39,003 nucleotides of DNA from Candidatus Cloacimonadota bacterium (GTDB lineage: Bacteria; Cloacimonadota; Cloacimonadia; JGIOTU-2), in the NCBI GenBank assembly GCA_014382495.1, contig JACNJR010000041.1, positions 1 to 39,003 on the forward strand. Direction: 5' to 3'. Position numbers and translations under genes: made by a program. The notes below the pieces were generated by a model. That model ran no database searches. It was given only the letters and a program-made list of their open reading frames with translations, and was not told the DNA's origin. Each line of letters opens with the position of its first letter. The first letter of the stretch is position 1. This document shows, piece after piece, positions 1 through 7,700 of this stretch.

Positions 1-416
1 CAAAACTTCCGAAAGGAACGAAAATTCCTTGGAATACTTATCGTGGGAATTATCAAAGAACTGGATTTTATGGCGATAATATCATAACAAATATTGACCC
101 AAATTTCGTTCAAAATCAGAATTTTTATCTTTATCAAAATTACCCAAATCCCTGTAATTCATTTACAAATATTTCATTTTATACTTCAAAAAGTTTAGAT
201 AATCCAATTATAAAAATATTTAATATAAAGGGACAACTTGTAAAACAATTAAAAATTCAATCCCCAATTAAATTGGGGACAAAATTAAAAATTAACAAAG
301 TAATTTGGGATGGGACTGATAAAAATAATGAATCCGTTGCTTCTGGAATTTATTTCTATAAATTATTTTCTAATAACTATTGCAGTTCTGTAAAAAAATT
401 GCTTTTGTTAAAATAA
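1..416 (+). CDS. C-terminal fragment of a secreted/surface protein with T9SS type A-like sorting domain (5' end outside window)
   Basis: Frame 3 is open from position 3 to TAA at 414-416; translation ...NTYRGNYQRTGFYGDN...FYLYQNYPNPCNSFTNISFYTSKS...IKIFNIKGQLVKQL...NKVIWDGTDKNNESVASGIYFYKLFSNN...KKLLLLK has the NYPNP...VKIFNIKGQLV...WDGTD..G..VASGIYFYKL signature. Too short at its 5' end to be in the supplied ORF track. Confidence 0.85.
   Translation, partial: KLPKGTKIPWNTYRGNYQRTGFYGDNIITNIDPNFVQNQNFYLYQNYPNPCNSFTNISFYTSKSLDNPIIKIFNIKGQLVKQLKIQSPIKLGTKLKINKVIWDGTDKNNESVASGIYFYKLFSNNYCSSVKKLLLLK
261..279. repeat. Perfect short palindrome TCCCCAATT-A-AATTGGGGA inside a T9SS-domain coding region
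   Basis: 9-bp perfect inverted repeat with 1-nt spacer. Confidence 0.9.
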
Positions 417-423
417 CTTTTGA

Positions 424-1764
424 TTATTTTTTTAGAAGAATCAGATGTTTTTTCAAAGCAAAATGTGCGATAATTCCCGCGAGACAATATGCTAATGCAA
501 TCCCAGAAAATATTCCTTTGATTCCGAAAAAATGAGAGCCGAGATAAGCAAACGGAATGCAGAAAACAAACATTTGCATAATTACCAAACCGGCCGCCTG
601 AAACGGCTTATGGAAAACATTCAAAGATGTATTGCTAATCAATAAAATTCCCTGAAATCCATAACTAATTGGCACGATTGATAAATAGAAAACAATTGTC
701 TCAATCACAATCGAATCTTTGTTGAAAATGCCTGCAATTGAACGAGAAAAAAGTAAGAGAATTATGAAAATTAACGCTCCGGTAATAATTGAAAAATTTT
801 CACTTAGAACAATTCCACGCTCGATTCTGTGAATTTTCTTTGCTCCAAGATTTTGCCCAATGAATGGTCCGAAGACGGCTGCCAAAGACCTAACAACTGC
901 CAAAGCAAAGAATTGTATTCTCGAAGCAACTCCAAAACCTGCGACATATTTCAGTCCGTATTTTGCGATTATGCTTGTAATTATTCCAATTGTAATGGGC
1001 GTAATGACTCGTGCGCCTGCAATCGGAAGCCCGATAAACAAAATTGATTTCCACGATTGGAATATTTCTTTGAGTTTAGTGAATTTGAAATTTATCATTT
1101 TTTCGCGGTGGTAAATAATCCATAATGCCACCAAGAATGTGATGAAACGAGCAATTACAGTTGCAATTGCAGCGCCTTTTATTCCCAAATTTGGAAATGG
1201 TCCTAAACCAAAAATCAGAAGTGGATCCATTATCGAATTCACTGTTACTGCTACTAACATAATTATGGTTGGCGTTATTGTATCTCCCGTTGCCCTGATT
1301 GCGTTGTTTGCGATCATCGGCACGACAACAAATGGCATTCCAGCATACCAAATTGTCATATATTCTTTTATCAATGGAACAATTTCCGGCGTTGCACCGA
1401 GTGCTTTGAATAAAATTTCAATCGTAAAGAAACCGATAATGACAAACGACACAACAATCAGAAAAGCGAGAATCAGCCCGTCAGTTGTAATGCGTTGAAC
1501 TTTGTGATGATCGCCTTCTCCGATAGCGATGGAGACGAGCGCTGAGACACCAATTCCAATTCCCAAAGCGATACTGATAATTACGAGAATAACTGGAAAT
1601 GTGAAACTCAGCGCAGCAAGTTCGTTTGTGCCAAGTTTTCCGACAAAATAAGTATCCACGAGATTAAACGCAACCATACTCACAAAACCTAAAATCATTG
1701 GAGCGGTTAATTTAATTAGAGTTTTGGCAATAGAACCGTCTGTCAATTTGGCACTTTTTTTCAT
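424..1764 (-). CDS. MATE family efflux transporter
   Basis: 446 aa, polytopic; N-terminus KLTDGSIAKTLIKLTAPMILGFVSMVAFNLVDTYFVGKLGTNELAALSFTFPV is typical of MATE/NorM-DinF proteins. Confidence 0.95.
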   Translation of the reverse strand: MKKSAKLTDGSIAKTLIKLTAPMILGFVSMVAFNLVDTYFVGKLGTNELAALSFTFPVILVIISIALGIGIGVSALVSIAIGEGDHHKVQRITTDGLILAFLIVVSFVIIGFFTIEILFKALGATPEIVPLIKEYMTIWYAGMPFVVVPMIANNAIRATGDTITPTIIMLVAVTVNSIMDPLLIFGLGPFPNLGIKGAAIATVIARFITFLVALWIIYHREKMINFKFTKLKEIFQSWKSILFIGLPIAGARVITPITIGIITSIIAKYGLKYVAGFGVASRIQFFALAVVRSLAAVFGPFIGQNLGAKKIHRIERGIVLSENFSIITGALIFIILLLFSRSIAGIFNKDSIVIETIVFYLSIVPISYGFQGILLISNTSLNVFHKPFQAAGLVIMQMFVFCIPFAYLGSHFFGIKGIFSGIALAYCLAGIIAHFALKKHLILLKK

Positions 1765-1804
1765 ATATTTTTCTTATTAAAATTCTGTAATTTTGATTAA
1801 TTCA

Positions 1805-1847
1805 AAAAATAATGCGATGCACAAATAAATGTACACCGCATTTTTTT
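1805..1847 (-). terminator. Rho-independent terminator downstream of the cold-shock gene
   Basis: Minus strand AATGCGGTGTACA-TTTATT-TGTGCATCGCATT followed by ATTTTTT: a 13-bp stem when G.U pairs are allowed (1811-1823 / 1830-1842) with U-tract; also T-rich on the plus side. Confidence 0.75.
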
Positions 1848-1863
1848 AATCGTACCTTCAAGC

Positions 1864-2076
1864 TTATAATTTAACTACATCTTGTGCTTGTGGACCTTTA
1901 TCGCCCTGAGTAACTGTGAAACTAACTTTTTGTCCTTCGTCCAAAGTTTTATATTCGTTCTCACCTTGAATCGATGAAAAATGGACAAAAACATCGTCAC
2001 CATCTTCTCTTTCAATAAATCCAAACCCTTTAGTAGAGTTGAACCACTTGACAGTACCTGTTTCAGTTTTAGCCAT
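1864..2076 (-). CDS. Cold-shock protein (CspA family)
   Basis: 70 aa; [30 protein letters not shown] carries RNP1/RNP2 motifs; strong Shine-Dalgarno AAAGGAGG upstream of ATG. Confidence 0.97.
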   Translation of the reverse strand: MAKTETGTVKWFNSTKGFGFIEREDGDDVFVHFSSIQGENEYKTLDEGQKVSFTVTQGDKGPQAQDVVKL

Positions 2077-2341
2077 CTACTGAAACCTCCTTTATATTAA
2101 TACTGTTGGTTCAGACAATTCTAAACAACTTCAAGAAAAATTTTTCAGTTAATTCAGAACGATCTCCAACATAAGTGCAGATTTTTGTCGATGGTTTTTT
2201 CTTGTCAATAAAAAAATGAAATTTATACAAAATTTATTTGAAAATATTATTGTAACTGCGAATTGTTTTTATGTATATGTGAAATTTTTATTGACATTGA
2301 TACGCAGAATATTTTTTGATAGCTTTTTATAGTTGAGACAT

Positions 2342-2417
<76 letters not shown>

Positions 2418-2421
2418 TTTT

Positions 2422-4149
2422 TTAATTTACTGCCACAACTCGATAGAATTTCTTTTCATAACTTGCAGAATCAGTCCAAGAAGTTCCCACTGTTACTTCA
2501 GCTTCCAAATTTGTGAAATCACCATTTGGATTTGTATCGGAATATACTTTATACGAAGTTGCATTCTCTACAGAATTCCAAGAAATTGTCACAGAAGTTC
2601 CAGTCACATTTATTTGGATGTTTTGTGGAATTTGAGGATTTATTACGCTTTCAGAAATATCATCCGCATCCTTCGGTTCAACTTTGAAGTTATCATACGA
2701 ATAATCAACAATGCCGGTAACATCATAATTTGTTCCCAAGGTAGGTGAAAACGCAAACATCAAATCATCAATGCGGCAACTTCCGCTGTCATCATCAATT
2801 TCCCACTCGCCCCAACCCAAATTTGTATCTGTGCATTCTGCATTTTCTACTTTAACTAAAACACCTTCATACATCTCTTGGTTTACTTGATAAGTTGTGA
2901 TTGTCACGGCATTTGGCAATTCATTTCCAATAGAATTTACCACATATTGGGTAATCGTTATTAATTCCGTTTTGTCGTAATATTCTGCAACTTCACCTAA
3001 AACTGTAATTTCATCACCAATATTTGGATTATTTGGATTATTTGAATTATCATAAATATAAATTCCATTCCAAGCACCAACTCCATCTTGAATGAAATAA
3101 CCGGTTGAAAAAGTTCCCGTTACAATGCCGGTCAGTTCCACATTTTGCCCTTCATATTCCGAAGAATTTTGCTGAATATCAGAAATAGTTAAAGTAGGAC
3201 TACCTCCCGAAATACTGATAAAATCTGCATAAACCGGCAGATGGTCAGAGGCGTTATAAAGTGCATCGGCAATTTCAGCAGAGACAGCGGAATTGTAACC
3301 ATCGTTAATGCTGTCATTGAAGTGATTTCCGTCATTTCCAAATGGTGTTAAACTATTTGCGACATATTCGATTCCTTCACTATTATCTAAATTATACGAA
3401 GTGAAAATCATATCAAATCTATCATCTAAACCGCCGCCAGCGCCGCCGCCAAATGCACCTGTTCTTGTAGATTGTGTGTGAACGGAAACATATGTTGCAG
3501 AATTGTGCCAATTTCCAATTTGGTCACATAAATCTTCTGCTCTGCCGTCATTATCTGTTTCATCTGCGATAAATTTCTGATAGGCAGATTCTGAACTTGT
3601 ATAGATATTCATATCGCCGACAATAATAAATTCCGTTCCAGCGGTAAGTGCGTTCAGATGGGCGCGTAAAATCGTAACCTCTTCCAATCTTTTGTCTTCG
3701 TTTTCCTCGCCTTCCGATGCTTTCAAGTGGCAACTGTAAAATCTGATTTCATTGCCGTCAATTTGCATAATATATTCTGAAATTTCGCGACGCGGCGTCT
3801 CAATTTCATTTTGACTTATCAAAGTCGCAATCGAATTTTTATAGTAAAGAATGTTATCCATATCAAAACCATTCACAAAATTAGCGCGGGAATATACAGA
3901 GCCATTACTATTCAATTCATTCAATATCATATCTACGCCGGATTCACTTTCCATCTCTTGCATCAATAAAATATCGGGTTGGGTTTCTGTAAAAATAGTG
4001 CCAAAATCATTCAATCTGCCGACACCATTCTGACTCGGAAAATAGAGAGCATTGTATGTCATTACTCTGAAATTTGTGTCTGCAAAAAGCGATGAAAGCA
4101 AGATATAGAATAAGAAAAAAGTAAAAGTAATTCTCATCATTTTTTTCAT
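2422..4149 (-). CDS. Secreted endonuclease/exonuclease/phosphatase-family protein with OB-fold-like and FN3 C-terminal domains
   Basis: 575 aa with signal peptide; EEP motifs TYNAL, LLMQEME, SCHLKAS, VGDMN, ASDHLPVYADF; then an OB-fold-like region (YEGQNVELTGIVTGTF..GYFIQDG) and terminal FN3 (SVTISWNSVENATSYKVYSDTNPNGDF...KKFYRVVAVN). Confidence 0.85.
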   Translation of the reverse strand: MKKMMRITFTFFLFYILLSSLFADTNFRVMTYNALYFPSQNGVGRLNDFGTIFTETQPDILLMQEMESESGVDMILNELNSNGSVYSRANFVNGFDMDNILYYKNSIATLISQNEIETPRREISEYIMQIDGNEIRFYSCHLKASEGEENEDKRLEEVTILRAHLNALTAGTEFIIVGDMNIYTSSESAYQKFIADETDNDGRAEDLCDQIGNWHNSATYVSVHTQSTRTGAFGGGAGGGLDDRFDMIFTSYNLDNSEGIEYVANSLTPFGNDGNHFNDSINDGYNSAVSAEIADALYNASDHLPVYADFISISGGSPTLTISDIQQNSSEYEGQNVELTGIVTGTFSTGYFIQDGVGAWNGIYIYDNSNNPNNPNIGDEITVLGEVAEYYDKTELITITQYVVNSIGNELPNAVTITTYQVNQEMYEGVLVKVENAECTDTNLGWGEWEIDDDSGSCRIDDLMFAFSPTLGTNYDVTGIVDYSYDNFKVEPKDADDISESVINPQIPQNIQINVTGTSVTISWNSVENATSYKVYSDTNPNGDFTNLEAEVTVGTSWTDSASYEKKFYRVVAVN

Positions 4150-4227
4150 AATAATTTTAGATTTCCTTTCTATTTATGAAATTGAATGTAGAAATATTTC
4201 GTAATTTTGTCAAGATATTTGTGTTAG

Positions 4228-4956
4228 TTAATCAAAAATTTTAGGGATAATTTTTTCTAAATCCTCAGCAAATTCGGTTTTGTAAAGTTTGTCTATATTC
4301 CCAATTGCGTTTTCCAAATTTTTATCGAAATAGATTTCACCTAAAAATGGCAATTGATATTTTTCTACTTGAATTTTTATTGATGAGTTTTCAGAAAATT
4401 TCATATTTTCGATAATTCCAATGATTGGCATCTTCAATTCTAGAAGGAGATTGATTGATTTTTTCACGATTTCAAAAGCGAGTTTTGACGGAGTTGAAAT
4501 CATAATAAATTTCACTCTTTTCATAGTTCTGATGATATCTAAAGTTGTGTCGCCGATTCCTGGCGGCATATCGATAATCAGGAAATCAAGAGAACCCCAT
4601 TGAGTTATCGCAAGCAGTTCTATGATTGCATTTGAAATATCAATTCCTCGTAATGGTGCAGGATTTTCACCAGCAAAACTGATGATAGACATAAATTTTA
4701 TTCCGAAATATTTTGATGGAATAATGCCTTTGTCTTCTTTCGGAAAATCATAATTTCTTATTCCTAAAATTATATGAGTTGAAGGACCGGAAAAATCCAA
4801 ATCAAGCAGTCCAACTTTATGACCTTTTTTTGCCAAACTTGCTGCAAGAGTGGCAGATACAGAGCTTTTCCCAATTCCGCCTTTTCCGCCAGAAATTGCA
4901 ATTATTTTTCTGATATTTTTTAATCTTTTATCAATAACTTCAATTCGCGTGTCCAT
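4228..4956 (-). CDS. Mrp/MinD-family ATPase, candidate ATPase-type HypB (HypB_AT-like nickel maturation factor)
   Basis: 242 aa; deviant Walker A ISGGKGGIGKSSVSATLAASLA, LLDLDFSGPSTHIILG, DFLIIDMPPGIGDTTLDI; no C-terminal CxxC found in Fe-S Mrp/NBP35; begins 3 nt downstream of hypA. Confidence 0.75.
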   Translation of the reverse strand: MDTRIEVIDKRLKNIRKIIAISGGKGGIGKSSVSATLAASLAKKGHKVGLLDLDFSGPSTHIILGIRNYDFPKEDKGIIPSKYFGIKFMSIISFAGENPAPLRGIDISNAIIELLAITQWGSLDFLIIDMPPGIGDTTLDIIRTMKRVKFIMISTPSKLAFEIVKKSINLLLELKMPIIGIIENMKFSENSSIKIQVEKYQLPFLGEIYFDKNLENAIGNIDKLYKTEFAEDLEKIIPKIFD

Positions 4957-4959
4957 AAT

Positions 4960-5373
4960 TTATCGCTCTCCTTCAACCGCATCCAGCCAGATTCCTCTCC
5001 CAATTTTTATCTCAAAATCTGGGCTTTTGCATTTTGGGCATCTGAGATAAATATGGGCAGTTTCGGGAATGAAATGTATCGATTCTGTCTCATCTTCATC
5101 AAGATTTTTTCTTGCATTTTCGAAGAGCCATTCATTTTTGCAAACGCGACATTTCAGAATTGCTTTCTCGGTTTCTATTTCTATATCGGCATTTCCAAGA
5201 ATTTCTTGTTGCGGCTGAATAACTTCTTTAAGAGCGAAATTGAAAATTTCTTCATCAATTGTCTGAAGTTCTCCAATTTTTATTACGATTTTAGTAATTT
5301 TTTTTAGATTTTCTTTTTCAGCAACTTTTAATGCTGAAGTTACAACTGCATCTGCCAGTGCCCATTCGTGCAT
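4960..5373 (-). CDS. hypA: Hydrogenase maturation nickel metallochaperone HypA
   Basis: 137 aa; MHEWALADAVV N-terminus (Ni-binding MHE), Zn motif CRVC...CPKC, and IHFIPETAHIYLRCPKCKSPDFEIKIGRGIWL as in archaeal-type HypA. Confidence 0.9.
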   Translation of the reverse strand: MHEWALADAVVTSALKVAEKENLKKITKIVIKIGELQTIDEEIFNFALKEVIQPQQEILGNADIEIETEKAILKCRVCKNEWLFENARKNLDEDETESIHFIPETAHIYLRCPKCKSPDFEIKIGRGIWLDAVEGER

Positions 5374-5540
5374 AGTTTACTCCTTATTTTATTATAATTT
5401 TGTTAAAATTAATAAATTAATTTTTCTGTCAATATTTTTAGAATTTGCTTGAAATTTCAAAAATCCATTTGAAAAATTTGACAAATAATATTTCTCTTTA
5501 AAATTTTAAGAAAAAATTCAATATTTGAAAGGAGAAAGTT

Positions 5541-6374
5541 ATGAAAGTTTTATTTTTCTCATCTATTGCTTGTTTAGCTCTTATCTTTTCTTGTGCAAAA
5601 CAGAACGGAAATGAGCAAAATATTTATTCAGCATCAGATTTCTGGAATGATGAATATTTTCACCAAACAAATGTCGTCACACCCGAAGCAGAAGATAGCA
5701 CGATAAAAGCAAAAATTGATGGCAAATGGCAAGAATTTACACTTTTAGAATTCCCAGAAAAATTTATGAAATGGAATGTCGAAAGACGCCTCGAATCTGT
5801 GGCAGGTTTTAGAGAGATGAAACCGCCAAGGTGGGCAGGACCGCATAATGGCATTGTCGCTTCGTATGGATTCAAACGAGGGGATTCAAACTTCAAATTG
5901 AATAATGCTGTAAAGGGAATGGGATTTCTTCCCAAAAAAGAAAAAATCAAGGAAATTATCAAACTTCTCGAAGATACTATGGATATTCCGTTTTCGAAAA
6001 AATTAGACCAGTTGGATGATTTCTATCATAATGTGGATTCATTGTTTGATTTGAATAAGCAAATTTCGTTGGAACTTTATTCGGTTCCTAAATTTGAAAC
6101 CCAGACATTTCTCAATCAGATGACAAATCCGATTTCCACAATTGTCTTTCTGGATATTCCTTCATTCAAACTGAAAACAATTGTGCAATTATTGCATCCA
6201 GACGACCCCAAATTGACGGAATATGAGAAAGATATAGTGAAATATATCAATCTTATTCACAGTTATTTTCACGGAAAATTTCCGAAAGATTATATTGCAG
6301 TAATTTATTATGTTGTAGAAATTTATGACAATTCACCTGGCAGAATGGATGCAATGGGAAGAAGAATTCCGTAA
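5541..6374 (+). CDS. Lipoprotein of unknown function
   Basis: 277 aa; signal peptide with lipobox-like LIFSCAKQ; GAAAGGAG upstream of ATG; no recognised domain. Confidence 0.8.
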   Translation: MKVLFFSSIACLALIFSCAKQNGNEQNIYSASDFWNDEYFHQTNVVTPEAEDSTIKAKIDGKWQEFTLLEFPEKFMKWNVERRLESVAGFREMKPPRWAGPHNGIVASYGFKRGDSNFKLNNAVKGMGFLPKKEKIKEIIKLLEDTMDIPFSKKLDQLDDFYHNVDSLFDLNKQISLELYSVPKFETQTFLNQMTNPISTIVFLDIPSFKLKTIVQLLHPDDPKLTEYEKDIVKYINLIHSYFHGKFPKDYIAVIYYVVEIYDNSPGRMDAMGRRIP

Positions 6375-6445
6375 AAAATTTAGCAAAAATTTAAATAAAA
6401 TTTGACAAGGATAATTTCAGACACCTTAATGTTGTCCATAAAAAT

Positions 6446-6853
6446 ATGAAAGCAGAAGTCAAATATATCGACAATTTACAATTCAGTGCCGTTGCAGATT
6501 CCAACCATAGTATCATACTTGATGCGGATAAAAATTTAAGTTTAGATCAAGGTTCTAGGCCAAAAGAACTGCTTTTAATGGGGCTCGCCGGTTGCACCGC
6601 AATGGATGTTGTCTCAATTCTCAAAAAGATGAGAGTTGAATTTCGAGATTTTTCAGTTACCGCAGAAGCAGAAAATTCGGATGAACATCCAAAAGTTTTT
6701 ACTTCAATCTCAATCAAATATTTCATATCTGGAAATGTCGGAGAAGAAAAATTGGAAAAAGCAATTGAACTTTCTCAAACTCGCTATTGCGGAGTTTCTG
6801 TAATGCTAAAAAAAGCAGCTCCGATAACTTATTCATATGAAATAAAAAAGTAA
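6446..6853 (+). CDS. OsmC family protein
   Basis: 135 aa; RPKELLLMGLAGCTAMDVVSILKKMR and QTRYCGVSVMLKKAAPITYSYEI contain the two conserved cysteines of OsmC/Ohr-fold peroxidases. Confidence 0.93.
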   Translation: MKAEVKYIDNLQFSAVADSNHSIILDADKNLSLDQGSRPKELLLMGLAGCTAMDVVSILKKMRVEFRDFSVTAEAENSDEHPKVFTSISIKYFISGNVGEEKLEKAIELSQTRYCGVSVMLKKAAPITYSYEIKK

Positions 6854-6928
6854 AATTTTGACATTAATGATTGATTCCAATAAATTATTTCCGTCCTTAA
6901 AAAGTAAGGTGAGAAATTTTTCTTTCAT

Positions 6929-7288
6929 ATGAAAACATTGTTAATCGTTGATGACGAAGTTGATACTCTGAAATATCTGAGTATTCTTCTGAAAAAACAT
7001 TCACTCGAAGTCATCACGGCGGATAATGGTTTCGATGCGTTGCAAAAAGTTCGTGAGGAGACAATCGATATCATTTTATCAGACATTGCGATGCCAGATA
7101 TGGATGGATACGAACTTTACAAACAAATTAGAGATTTTGACGAGAATATTCCAGTTATAATGATGACCGGCTTCGGATATGACCCAAATCATACTTTGGT
7201 AAAAGCAAAGCAGGACGGCCTGCACGACATTATTTTCAAGCCATTTGAGGTTGATGATTTATTGAATCTTATTAATAAAGTAATTTAA
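6929..7288 (+). CDS. Stand-alone response regulator receiver (CheY-like)
   Basis: 119 aa; IVDDEVDT, DIILSDIAMPDMDG phosphoacceptor, KPFEVDDLL; no output domain. Confidence 0.95.
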   Translation: MKTLLIVDDEVDTLKYLSILLKKHSLEVITADNGFDALQKVREETIDIILSDIAMPDMDGYELYKQIRDFDENIPVIMMTGFGYDPNHTLVKAKQDGLHDIIFKPFEVDDLLNLINKVI

Positions 7289-7311
7289 AAAATAAAAAAA
7301 TAGGAGGAACG

Positions 7312-7641
7312 ATGAAAAATAACCTGACACGAAATAAGGTTTCACCAAAAAGTCACAAGAAGGTCATAACATTCGTTTATGCCGATAATCTCGTCGGAGA
7401 TGATGTCGTTCATTTAGAGAATTATCTCGAAAAACGAAAGGTCCTTCATCACATTTATATCGTTGTCTCAAATTCTCCAGACAAGCAAGTCAGAACGGTT
7501 TGCAATAGATATAATCATCTAAAATTAATTTATAGCCAAAACCCAAAAATAGAAATTAATGACATAAAAAATCAATATGACGGCGTTGATGTAAAATTTG
7601 AAGAACGCAAATTTGATGAATTAAAAGAGAGAAGTTTATAA
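7312..7641 (+). CDS. Hypothetical protein, likely co-transcribed with the receiver protein
   Basis: 109 aa; ATAGGAGGAACGATG Shine-Dalgarno, 23 nt after the receiver stop codon; no recognised family. Confidence 0.75.
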   Translation: MKNNLTRNKVSPKSHKKVITFVYADNLVGDDVVHLENYLEKRKVLHHIYIVVSNSPDKQVRTVCNRYNHLKLIYSQNPKIEINDIKNQYDGVDVKFEERKFDELKERSL

Positions 7642-7659
7642 TTAAAAATTAAATTTTGC

Positions 7660-7700
7660 GGGCAATAAAGGATTTTCTTTTATTGCCCATTTTTATTTAG
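7660..7700. terminator. Bidirectional intrinsic terminator between convergent genes
   Basis: GGGCAATAAA (7660-7669) / TTTATTGCCC (7679-7688), perfect 10-bp stem, then ATTTTTATTT; lies between the 109-aa ORF (+) and uvrC (-), overlapping the last uvrC codons. Confidence 0.8.

Noticed and set aside
1139-1498. 119-aa plus-strand ORF (also 829-1047, 860-1114)
   Set aside because: Antisense to the unambiguous MATE transporter; no ribosome-binding site or homology signal.
4228-4956. Mrp-type ATPase considered as a MinD/ParA plasmid-partition protein
   Set aside because: No ParB partner or replication genes; hypA linkage and Mrp-like DMPPGIGD motif fit a metallochaperone role better.
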